From PALG01 sp964495885 (GTDB taxonomy: Bacteria; Bacteroidota; Bacteroidia; Flavobacteriales; Flavobacteriaceae): 64,000 nucleotides of DNA. Location: the NCBI GenBank assembly GCA_964495885.1, contig CAZBWO010000009.1, positions 62,001-126,000 on the forward strand, written 5' to 3'. The notes below the pieces were generated by a model. That model saw only the letters and a program-made list of their open reading frames with translations. It was not told the origin of the DNA and searched no databases. Positions 16,534 to 23,683 of this stretch are shown in pieces. Numbering within the stretch: position 1 is the stretch's first letter; each line of letters opens with the position of its first letter. A program made the translations under genes and the position numbers.

Positions 16534-17442
16534 CTACTTCACAATTTTCAAAGTACTTGTACTCCCGTCTGTTGGATTATAAATATTGAGAAAAGAAAGT
16601 CCATTTGCGACTGGTATTGTACTTAGTTTTATCGTCTCTTTCCCAAAGAAGTTTTCTTCATAGTAGATTTCACCTAGACTATTAATTAGTTGTAATCTAA
16701 TTTCCGTTGTATCTATATTCAATTCAATTACTGAATCTTCGGAAACCGGATTGGGATATACAATCACATTTTTAATCTTTTCTTGGTTACTTACATAAAG
16801 AATTGCCTCTTCATCACATGAATGATGCTCAATGGTATTATCCAAATCATCTAGAATTTCAAATAATTCTGCTGTAGCTTCAATGTAAAGAACTCTTTGA
16901 AGAAATTGTGATTGAGCGGATGGAAAAGCCTTGTAAACTGATGTTATATGATCATTAAGTGTGGCCAAGTCTTCAGTTGAAATGGTATCATTTCCAATAA
17001 TGAAGCTTATTAGATCTTCCTTATCAAAGTCATTAGGGACATCAAGTAGGGTTGGCAAAACTATATAATTAAAATCACCATCACTAGTAATGCAATCATT
17101 TAGAACGCAATATTGAAATTCAATTGAATTATTTAAAGAATCCAAAAGTGAGTATATTTCTGTTGTTGCAATAACACTTACAGTGGTATGCGAACTAAGA
17201 GAAGGCAATGTTTTATAAACTACAATAATATGCTGGGTAAGGGTATTTAAATCCTCAGTAGAAATGTCATCTAGCGAAACAATATGAGCTATCAAATCAT
17301 CCTTGTCAAAATCAATCGGTACGTTCGTGATATAAAGTTTCACTTCATACCGAAATGTACCGTCACCCTGTGAACAATCATATTGACTGTATGAAGTTGT
17401 AACTCCAAAAATAGCGAATACTAAAAAGAATAAAATCCTCAT
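16534..17442 (-). CDS. T9SS-sorted protein with two copies of an unknown ~90-residue domain
   Basis: The 302-residue protein has a signal peptide ending TTSYSQ (about 1-20) and two tandem repeats, about 23-112 and 117-209. Both run from a Cys through GDG-F-Y and (D/N)FDK(D/E)DLI, then ISTEDL-TL--HI--VYK-(L/F)PS, to a second Cys after (S/T)IE. The likely disulfide per repeat suits an exported domain. A C-terminal T9SS sorting domain follows (VIVYPNPV at about 226-233). The domain is not one I recognise. The gene is AT-rich compared with its left neighbours. Confidence 0.75.
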   Translation of the reverse strand: MRILFFLVFAIFGVTTSYSQYDCSQGDGTFRYEVKLYITNVPIDFDKDDLIAHIVSLDDISTEDLNTLTQHIIVVYKTLPSLSSHTTVSVIATTEIYSLLDSLNNSIEFQYCVLNDCITSDGDFNYIVLPTLLDVPNDFDKEDLISFIIGNDTISTEDLATLNDHITSVYKAFPSAQSQFLQRVLYIEATAELFEILDDLDNTIEHHSCDEEAILYVSNQEKIKNVIVYPNPVSEDSVIELNIDTTEIRLQLINSLGEIYYEENFFGKETIKLSTIPVANGLSFLNIYNPTDGSTSTLKIVK

Positions 17443-17596
17443 ATTCCTTGTATTAATGACACAAAACGATCTTGTAAATGACTCGTTATTTGGTTTTTAA
17501 GATACGTTATTTTTTCATGAAAGAAACGATTTATGCTTAAAAAGCTATTCTAATTGCTTCAATACAATAATCTTTAAACAATGTCTTACAACTCCT

Positions 17597-17977
17597 TTAT
17601 TCTGTTCCAAAATAGGCTTCGTAATGATGTTTGAACTCGGTTTGCATTAATTCAGAGGTGATACCACCAAACTGAATTTGGTATTCTTCCTCATCCATTC
17701 CGGTTATTGCTCCTCCCCAACCGTCCAATTCGGTTCCGTCTTCCAAGTAAACTTTCAATTGGGGAATTACAACCGTATCAATAAGTTTTAATTTGGGTTC
17801 GTCCTCATTTATTTGAACTTTATATTCCCTACAATGATTTCTAAAAAGTTCATACGGTGACTTCACGTTTTCAAAACTGATTTTTCCGTAAACAACTCCC
17901 ATTGGAGCATCTGCAAATTCAAAATTGGTCGTTCCAATTTTTACTCCGTTTAATGCTATGTGATATGTCTTTTTCAA
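17597..17977 (-). CDS. Protein of unknown function, 126 residues
   Basis: A soluble acidic protein beginning MKKTYHIALNGVKIGTT, rich in beta-type sequence, with LEDGTELDGWGGAITGMDEEEY in its second half. There is no signal peptide or membrane segment. It is AT-rich and isolated between intergenic stretches of about 150 nt, one of which (18002-18075) contains a degenerate palindrome like those of the cassette island. It could be an immunity or cargo protein; nothing in it proves this. Confidence 0.6.
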   Translation of the reverse strand: MKKTYHIALNGVKIGTTNFEFADAPMGVVYGKISFENVKSPYELFRNHCREYKVQINEDEPKLKLIDTVVIPQLKVYLEDGTELDGWGGAITGMDEEEYQIQFGGITSELMQTEFKHHYEAYFGTE

Positions 17978-18001
17978 ATTATGTCTTTTTCAAATAATGT
18001 A

Positions 18002-18075
18002 CAACAGTCTCGTCTATGACCAGTTGAGTGATTTCAAATCACAAACAGATCTATGGGATGGTCATTTACTATTTC
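18002..18075. repeat. Degenerate cassette-type palindrome (uncertain)
   Basis: On the minus strand, arms GTAAATGACC and GGTCATAGAC flank a 40-odd nt centre, followed by six bases and GTT. This is the same stem-N6-GTT layout as the two clear sites at 20504-20639 and 22857-22988. The AAC expected at the other end is not intact. It may be a decayed member of that site family. Confidence 0.3.
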
Positions 18076-18118
18076 ACCTGGTTTTACGTCCCTTTAGTCA
18101 CAATCTTCGCATCCTACT

Positions 18119-19567
18119 TCACTCTTCATTCAACACCTCCATCACAAACGGAATCCATTCATACTTCTTAATCTCCTTATCCATATAATAATCGGGCTGT
18201 ATCCCCTTATCGTCTATGGTCATTTCAGGGATGCGCATACTCTTGGATAAACTATAGCCCAGCTCCAGGTCCCCACAAGGCGAAGGCACAAAATACATAT
18301 TGGAAATGTCCAACACCCCAGCCGTCGTAGTACCAAATAACTTCACTTTCTTGCTCTGCTTGGCCGCCAACAAAAACTGTTCGGTGGTGCTGCCATTGTT
18401 TTCATTGATAATAATACCAATGTTTTCGGGATATTTGTAAATGGTATCCATCCGGTCTACGGAAATAGGATACTCATTCAACGACACAAACTCCCCCAAG
18501 CGTTCAGAGAGTTTATCATACGATTCCTGCGCCCATTTCTTCCCTTGTTCGTTAAAACCGTATTCTTCCTTGTTGATGAAATCCAGCATGCGCTGATTGT
18601 TCAAGGGGGTAGACAATAATTCCACGCCCACCGTACGTATGGGGTTGGTATATAAAAAGGGCAGCAACCCTTGAAAACTACTGTCACTTCCCCCGCCGTT
18701 GTTCCGAAGGTCAATGATTAAATTGGGGGTCGCCAGAATGAGCGCTTCATTGGCCTGTAGCACACTGTCTATCTTCCGCTTTTCCGAACCCCAAAACCTG
18801 GGGATGCGCACATACATGGTTTGGTCATCCAATTGTTCGGCATAGGGATCATCTGCCGAAATCGCCTTAAAGTAATTGGCTATTTCGGGCTCGGGCTCCG
18901 TTTCGGGGAACACCCGCTCCAGCGTAATAAATCCCATTTCCAAATACTTCTTACCCAACAGCGTGGCCTCTTTAAAGTCTTGGGGGGAATGGTCCCGCAT
19001 ATAGTAAGTGGCAGAATGGTCTTCGTTGATACGGGCTTTTACCTGCCCTTCCGTCCAGTACACCCCATCGGCTTCAATAATAAACCCTACATAACCTGTC
19101 CCCTGTTTTTTGATGCCTATTCTGTACGGCCCGTTTACCCAAATCCCTTCCAGATCCTGGGTTTCCTTTTGCTGTAAGTACTGCTGAAAAGACTCCAAAT
19201 CTACCGTTACCGTTTCCCAGTCCTTATAGCTATTCATGATATCCTCATTGCTTTGCTGGGTATTGGCACCCGAAGATTCTTTGGCAAGGCTCCTCACCGA
19301 CAAATGCCCAGACCGGAAAAACGCCAGCCAGTCGGTGATGGCCTGGGTACATTCCCCTGCATCGGTTATGGTGGCGATTTTTGCAGCAAAGGTTTTGTTG
19401 TGTTGCGCATAGGCGGCCTCCCCTTTCTGGTCTATGACAAACTGATACCCCGCATCATTTTCCTCAAAGGTGGACCTTACCCATTCAAAATTGGCGGCAC
19501 ACCCACAATCCTGGGCAAAAAGGGGTACCGTAAAAAACAAGAGCAGGAATAGGGTGAAGTGTTTCAT
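18119..19567 (-). CDS. Exported S41-family serine peptidase without PDZ domain
   Basis: A 482-residue protein with a signal peptide (to about residue 19, LFAQ). The C-terminal half has the S41 (tail-specific protease) fold marks: LIIDLRNNGGGSD (283-295), the candidate catalytic Ser393 in NNGSTTEQF, and a Lys-rich strand SKKVKLFGTTTAG (405-417) holding the candidate general base. No PDZ domain is evident, unlike Prc at 41219-43387. Clusters of Cys near the mature N-terminus (DCGCAANF) are typical of Bacteroidetes exported S41 proteins. It is richer in G+C than both neighbouring tracts. Confidence 0.82.
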   Translation of the reverse strand: MKHFTLFLLLFFTVPLFAQDCGCAANFEWVRSTFEENDAGYQFVIDQKGEAAYAQHNKTFAAKIATITDAGECTQAITDWLAFFRSGHLSVRSLAKESSGANTQQSNEDIMNSYKDWETVTVDLESFQQYLQQKETQDLEGIWVNGPYRIGIKKQGTGYVGFIIEADGVYWTEGQVKARINEDHSATYYMRDHSPQDFKEATLLGKKYLEMGFITLERVFPETEPEPEIANYFKAISADDPYAEQLDDQTMYVRIPRFWGSEKRKIDSVLQANEALILATPNLIIDLRNNGGGSDSSFQGLLPFLYTNPIRTVGVELLSTPLNNQRMLDFINKEEYGFNEQGKKWAQESYDKLSERLGEFVSLNEYPISVDRMDTIYKYPENIGIIINENNGSTTEQFLLAAKQSKKVKLFGTTTAGVLDISNMYFVPSPCGDLELGYSLSKSMRIPEMTIDDKGIQPDYYMDKEIKKYEWIPFVMEVLNEE

Positions 19568-19683
19568 AGGGTGTTGGTTTAGTGCGGTCTACTTTAGGAA
19601 ACGGGGATAGAGGTGGATTTATTTTAGGGGCAGTGGAGTTGACATAGATTATTCTATATGACTGTCTGTTTTAAATACTTCAA

Positions 19684-19711
19684 CCGCTATTTTTTATATA
19701 CGTTGTTAGGT
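19684..19711 (-). repeat. Half attC-like site at the left end of the cassette island
   Basis: Read on the minus strand it is ACCTAAC-AAC-GTATATAAAAAATAGCGG, the same AAC-N3-GTATA...AGCGG layout as the left half of the site at 22857-22988. The word GTTAGGT (rc, 19705-19711) is the complement-matched partner of GCCTAAC at 20504-20510 at the other end of the same unit. The matching right half is not visible further left. The stop codon of the lipoprotein gene (TAG, 19687-19689) falls inside this half-site. Confidence 0.55.
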
Positions 19712-20487
19712 ATTATTTTATCTAAATTTACTTTGATACAAATATCAGTTGGAATTGAATTTAGGCTTTCATAATTAAGCTCTTGTCCATTTGTCAAAAT
19801 CACTTTAGAATTTGTATAATTGATACTAAATTCATCAGATTTTTTTCCTTTTATAACTCCATTCGTACCAATCGATTTAAATCGAGTTAAAAAATCCTCA
19901 AATAAACCACTTCTTGCAGTGTTTTTAATGCTAATAGTATCTTTAAAAACGTGTCCAGCCAAATTATAGTCGGCATACGCCGTAACGTTCTTGTCCGGGG
20001 TGACACTATTTTCATAATTATACCAAAATGTATATTTGATTGAAAACGAAGCTTCTTCAGTTTCTTGATTCGGTTTGAAGTCTGTTATAAAGTATAAATC
20101 GCCACTTTTATCATGAATTACATAAGCGGTATCAATCTGAATTAACTCTTTGATTCTTTGATTCATATCATACACTGATTGCCATTTGCGAACTAAATTG
20201 TTGTACTGTTTAGAATAATTGTGATAAACATCATTTAAAGTTTCTGGGTAATATTCTGAATTATTAACTATAGCTTGATTTTTACTTTGTTCGTTATTTT
20301 TCAAAAGCGAATGGTAACTAATTATTTTTTCAGTAATCCATTGTTTTTTACAATCGTCCAAGCTATCTATATCTTTTAGCGCTTCTCCAAGCTCAATTGG
20401 ATTTAGCTGTTGAAATTCTTTTTCAGAAGTTGGTTGACAACCTGTAATCAAAATTCCAATTAATAAATATTTAAAAATATTTTTCAT
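19687..20487 (-). CDS. Lipoprotein of unknown function in cassette 1
   Basis: A 266-residue protein with a lipoprotein signal (YLLIGILITGC, Cys17). The mature part is charged and helical up to about residue 125 and beta-rich afterwards (YFITDFKPN, SFSIKYTFWYNYEN). No family was recognised. Its last residues (NNVYKK) and stop are encoded by the left cassette-site half. No TAnnTTTG box is visible upstream; the 5' side is the palindrome 20504-20639. The gene is AT-rich like the rest of the island. It could be an accessory or immunity factor; this is open. Confidence 0.7.
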   Translation of the reverse strand: MKNIFKYLLIGILITGCQPTSEKEFQQLNPIELGEALKDIDSLDDCKKQWITEKIISYHSLLKNNEQSKNQAIVNNSEYYPETLNDVYHNYSKQYNNLVRKWQSVYDMNQRIKELIQIDTAYVIHDKSGDLYFITDFKPNQETEEASFSIKYTFWYNYENSVTPDKNVTAYADYNLAGHVFKDTISIKNTARSGLFEDFLTRFKSIGTNGVIKGKKSDEFSINYTNSKVILTNGQELNYESLNSIPTDICIKVNLDKIIPNNVYKK

Positions 20488-20503
20488 TTTGAGTTTAAAT
20501 AAT

Positions 20504-20639
20504 GCCTAACGGTACCGTATAACCACTTTTGCGGTGATTTCGGCTTATGTTTTTTATCAGATAGGCACGTTAGTTAATTTCCGACATCTTTTTCAATCGT
20601 TTGACCATCACCATCAATTGCGGTTATACATTGTTGCCC
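20504..20639 (-). repeat. attC-like palindromic site between cassettes 1 and 2
   Basis: On the minus strand the site reads GGGCAAC-AAT-GTATAACCGC ... GTGGTTATAC-GGTACC-GTTAGGC, 136 bp in all. The arms GTATAACC and GGTTATAC pair, and the pairing continues imperfectly inwards (GGTGAT with ATCACC). The spacers are 3 nt on one side and 6 nt on the other, exactly as in the site at 22857-22988. GTTAGGC fits the integron core GTTRRRY; GGGCAAC fits only the AAC. GTTAGGC belongs to cassette 1 and GGGCAAC to cassette 2, each complementary to the word at that cassette's other end. Confidence 0.65.
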
Positions 20640-20646
20640 GCAATAT

Positions 20647-22842
20647 TTATTCCTTAAATTCTTCTTCAAAAAAAGCATTCAGATTCTTTTTCTTTCGCAG
20701 AGAATTGTCGGTCTTTAGTCTGTCTGTATATCTTCTCAAAGTCGCCTGCTTTCTGTAATTCGGAAGCTCTTTATGGTCATTTATTGATTTCTGGACATTT
20801 TCGGCAACATCATTTGGTAGATGATAGCTTAAATTCACACCAAGTAAGGATGGAAATAAATCGTCATAAATTTCTTTTACTTCTTCTTGTTTTGGTGCAA
20901 GTGCGATATAATTATAAAGAAAGTCGGGCCTTATATAACAGCTTTCGTGATGTCTTTCACTGATAACCTTTTTTACAATTCTAAAAGTGGTTGTATCTTT
21001 TGAAAGCCACCAAGTTCTATAACCAAAAATACTTGTGTCTTTAGTCTCCTTATTTTTTTCTCTTAAAGCATAAACTGACAAAATGAGCTGTGCATCAACT
21101 TCTGCTTTCTTTGACATACCACCTTTTGAATGTGTTAGTTCTTCCGTCAATTTTTCTTGGATTTTGCTGTCAATTTTTACATCAAGTTCATCTTCAGGGA
21201 TATATTCTATTCCGAACATTTCCTTTAATAATTGAATAAAATCGACTTTAGCGGTCTTTAAATCAGGTGTGACAAAATGATTGATAAACTTGTCAAATGA
21301 GTTTATCTTACCTCTCTTTTTTGCATAGAAATAGGCTCTCATTATGATGTGAGGTATTGCGGTTAGATTATATTCGTCTTCTAAATAAAAATCTTCGGAC
21401 TCTTGAATATTTGAATAATATGAATTACGCAATATTTCGAAGTGTGATACTAACTCATCAATAATTGGGTCGCTTACTACCAAATTAACACCAGCCTTTC
21501 TTGCACCTCTCAATAAATTCCAATGTCTTTTGTTTATATCATCTAGGAAGTATTCTGAAAAAGCAGGAATTAATATAGAGTTACCAATAAATAAAGTCAA
21601 TTTATCGGCAAGAGATTGAAAATAGATTGCAACTTTTGGATCCCATTGCAATAGAAACATTAACATATAAGTGTTTGACAGTGACTTCAAATATCTTTTC
21701 TGTTCTATTGTTCCATTATAGACAATTTCACGTATCGCATATATTAAACACTCTTTAACCTTTGGCTTATTTTCTCCTTTTATAGAACTAGCATTAATTA
21801 CTTTCTCAACAACGTCAATTAACTGCTTTTCAATACAATTATTACTGTCCTTGTTTATTAAAAAGTTCGAAAACTCAAGTCCTTGTTCATAAAAAATTGT
21901 TCTGACAATTTCTTTCACTAATTCTGAAACATTATGAACAATAATTTTTTCATCTTTTAGATAATCTTTTATTTTTTGAGTTGTCTGCTCTGTAAACTCT
22001 TGTTCAAGATTTAAGTCCCTTAAGTTTCTTTCCGTTATTTCCTTTCTAGTCTCATATGGTAAGCAGTAACCGTCTAATTTTTTATGAAATTGTATTTTTT
22101 TACGTTTTGTCTTTTGTATAACTTCAAGCCTTTCACTAACTGATTCGTCAACGGAAACATCATCCCTTTTTAGAAAGTTTTTTACAAAATCTATAATTGA
22201 CTTTTTTGATAAAACTATTTCTTTTTCTGGGTCTGTAGGTTCAAGATGATATAAGATTAAAGAATCAATTACGTTATTGTTTAGGTTTTGAGTGTTGGTA
22301 TTGTCTTCAATTTGTTGCCTTAAAAACACAAATAAGCGAGAATCATCATCTAAATTTGATACTACGTAAGATTTACCTGGTTTACTATATTCTTGATAGT
22401 TTGATTTGAGGAATGAATTATAAACACGTTCAGTGGCATTAGAATGATTAACGTTGGTTTTGAACCAATCATTATCCCAAATTCTTACGTTAATGTTCTT
22501 ATTGTCAAGGATGTCATCCTGAATAGTGTCTTTATTATTTATTTTTCTATTGGATACATAAGTTAAGCGAGAAATAGTTTTGCCATTATTAATTAATTTG
22601 TCAATAGTATTTTCAATTTTCTTTTGTGGGTCAGCATTTTCAGTAGAAATCTGAAATAATTCTTTCTCGTTAGATTTTCTATGAAATAAATGTTCAAAAC
22701 CATCTATTCCTTTGTCTCCTGTTCCGCCAACAGGAATGAACTCATAACCAAGTCTAGCAGATAGAAAATCATGGGAAAAGTCCTCAAATATCCACCCGTT
22801 ATCGAGTTTTTTCAATGCTGTTTCAAATGCTGTTATATCCAT
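20647..22842 (-). CDS. Mrr-like restriction endonuclease fused to a PIN-like domain (putative defence nuclease)
   Basis: The 731-residue protein has an N-terminal PD-(D/E)xK-type region (about 1-135): FEDFSHDFLSARLGYEF, GGTGDKGIDG (Asp47), ELFQIST (Gln64, with Ser66 where Lys is usual) and VRIWDNDWF. A long helical linker follows. The C-terminal third resembles a PIN nuclease: FIGNSILIPAFSE (about 418-430), VSDPIIDELVSHFE (Glu463), VDAQLILSVYALRE (Asp583) and WWLSKDTTTF (Asp616), with Gly420 where the first acidic residue is expected. Two nuclease-like domains in one AT-rich accessory gene suggest phage or plasmid defence. It is the only gene of cassette 2 and has no visible promoter. Confidence 0.65.
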   Translation of the reverse strand: MDITAFETALKKLDNGWIFEDFSHDFLSARLGYEFIPVGGTGDKGIDGFEHLFHRKSNEKELFQISTENADPQKKIENTIDKLINNGKTISRLTYVSNRKINNKDTIQDDILDNKNINVRIWDNDWFKTNVNHSNATERVYNSFLKSNYQEYSKPGKSYVVSNLDDDSRLFVFLRQQIEDNTNTQNLNNNVIDSLILYHLEPTDPEKEIVLSKKSIIDFVKNFLKRDDVSVDESVSERLEVIQKTKRKKIQFHKKLDGYCLPYETRKEITERNLRDLNLEQEFTEQTTQKIKDYLKDEKIIVHNVSELVKEIVRTIFYEQGLEFSNFLINKDSNNCIEKQLIDVVEKVINASSIKGENKPKVKECLIYAIREIVYNGTIEQKRYLKSLSNTYMLMFLLQWDPKVAIYFQSLADKLTLFIGNSILIPAFSEYFLDDINKRHWNLLRGARKAGVNLVVSDPIIDELVSHFEILRNSYYSNIQESEDFYLEDEYNLTAIPHIIMRAYFYAKKRGKINSFDKFINHFVTPDLKTAKVDFIQLLKEMFGIEYIPEDELDVKIDSKIQEKLTEELTHSKGGMSKKAEVDAQLILSVYALREKNKETKDTSIFGYRTWWLSKDTTTFRIVKKVISERHHESCYIRPDFLYNYIALAPKQEEVKEIYDDLFPSLLGVNLSYHLPNDVAENVQKSINDHKELPNYRKQATLRRYTDRLKTDNSLRKKKNLNAFFEEEFKE

Positions 22843-22856
22843 TCAGTTTATATTGT

Positions 22857-22988
22857 GGGCAACGGTCTAGTATAAGAATAGTAGCGGATTTTTACGCACT
22901 AACTTTTCGGTTAAACGCAGACCTTTGTTATATTTATTTACTTTCATTTTAGCGATTAAACCGCTATTATTTTTATACAATGTTGGCA
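22857..22988 (-). repeat. attC-like palindromic site between cassettes 2 and 3
   Basis: On the minus strand it reads TGCCAAC-ATT-GTATAA ... TTATAC-TAGACC-GTTGCCC, 132 bp. The 18-nt arm GTATAAGAATAGTAGCGG (plus 22870-22887) pairs with CCGCTATTATTTTTATAC (22961-22978) at 16 of 18 positions, and both differences are G-T type. The 3-nt and 6-nt spacers match those of the site at 20504-20639. TGCCAAC belongs to cassette 3 and GTTGCCC to cassette 2. Confidence 0.65.
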
Positions 22989-22997
22989 ACAGTATGA

Positions 22998-23534
22998 TTA
23001 TTTCAATCGGTTTTCCAGAATAAATTCGGGTGTATATTTATCTGCGAATTTATCATACCATAGTTCCAAAGTGTCTGGACCTAACAAATCAAAAATATAA
23101 TTGTATTGTTTTTTACGTCTTTCACGCTGATATTTTGGGTCACGTTCTATTTTCACTTTCAAATTATCATTAAATACTTTTGGTGTAGGGAAGTGATGGA
23201 TAAATGTTCCTAAAATATCATTGCAAAAATCAGAATAGTCTTTCGTGTAACATATAAAGTTATGCCACATTTCATCGATAATAATTAATGAATCATCAAT
23301 TACTATTCTTTTAGGTACTTTTTCACTGTTATTAGCTCTATCCCTTTTTGCTTTTGCACAAAGCCAAAGCCATTTTTTTAATTCTTCAAATATAATTTCA
23401 GCCTCTTCTTTTGAAATATTTATCATCTTGGTAAATCGATAAACAACTTCTTCATTTTTATATTCTTTTATTTTATCTAAAGACACCATATATCTTGTGT
23501 TAAAATGAGCCATACCTAAAAAAGTATGACTCAT
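22998..23534 (-). CDS. DEMWH-motif protein, GRDP-like (putative RiPP-operon partner)
   Basis: A 178-residue soluble protein with LIIIDEMWHNFICYTKDY (about 83-100) and FCNDILGTFIHHFP (about 103-116). This His/Trp pattern is shared with the 'glycine-rich domain-containing protein-like' family, whose function is unknown; the conserved His residues (91, 113, 114) could bind metal. The rest is Lys-rich and helical. The first ATG is 6 nt after the peptide gene stop, but a hairpin spans it (23505-23534), so ATGs at 23513 or 23489 are possible starts. It is the third gene of the JmjC-peptide operon. Confidence 0.7.
   Translation of the reverse strand: MSHTFLGMAHFNTRYMVSLDKIKEYKNEEVVYRFTKMINISKEEAEIIFEELKKWLWLCAKAKRDRANNSEKVPKRIVIDDSLIIIDEMWHNFICYTKDYSDFCNDILGTFIHHFPTPKVFNDNLKVKIERDPKYQRERRKKQYNYIFDLLGPDTLELWYDKFADKYTPEFILENRLK
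23505..23534 (-). promoter_or_regulatory. Hairpin between peptide gene and DEMWH gene
   Basis: On the minus strand ATGAGTCATAC and GTATGGCTCAT pair at 10 of 11 positions, the exception being a wobble, around the loop TTTTTTAG. It starts 6 nt after the peptide stop. It could lower read-through into the downstream gene or protect the 3' end of the peptide transcript, as intercistronic hairpins after precursor-peptide genes often do. Confidence 0.5.
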
Positions 23535-23540
23535 TTGAGT

Positions 23541-23657
23541 TTAGTCAGAACAAGCTTCTCCACAACTATCACAATCATCTTTGATAGTTGCATTTTTTCC
23601 AAATTTTTTATCAAGTAGTTTCTCGATAAGTTGTTCTTTTTTTACTTCTTTTTTCAT
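23541..23657 (-). CDS. 38-residue Cys-tailed peptide, candidate RiPP precursor
   Basis: An ATG at 23657 opens a 38-residue frame: a basic amphipathic N-terminal part (MKKEVKKEQLIEKLLDKK, leader-like), a short FGKNATIKDD link and the acidic, Cys-rich tail CDSCGEACSD with Cys29, Cys32 and Cys36. It lies 26 nt after the JmjC gene stop and 6 nt before the DEMWH gene, so it is the middle gene of a tight operon. Leader/core layout and the neighbouring hydroxylase point to a ribosomally made, modified peptide. A small metal-binding protein is the main alternative. I do not recognise the family. Confidence 0.7.
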   Translation of the reverse strand: MKKEVKKEQLIEKLLDKKFGKNATIKDDCDSCGEACSD

Positions 23658-23683
23658 TTTAATAAAATTTAAAGGTTAAACAA

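Noticed and set aside
20504..20639. Terminal inverted repeats of a transposon rather than attC-like sites
   Set aside because: Arms are internal to an intergenic palindrome, differ between sites, and match across each gene unit as in cassettes; no transposase gene is present.
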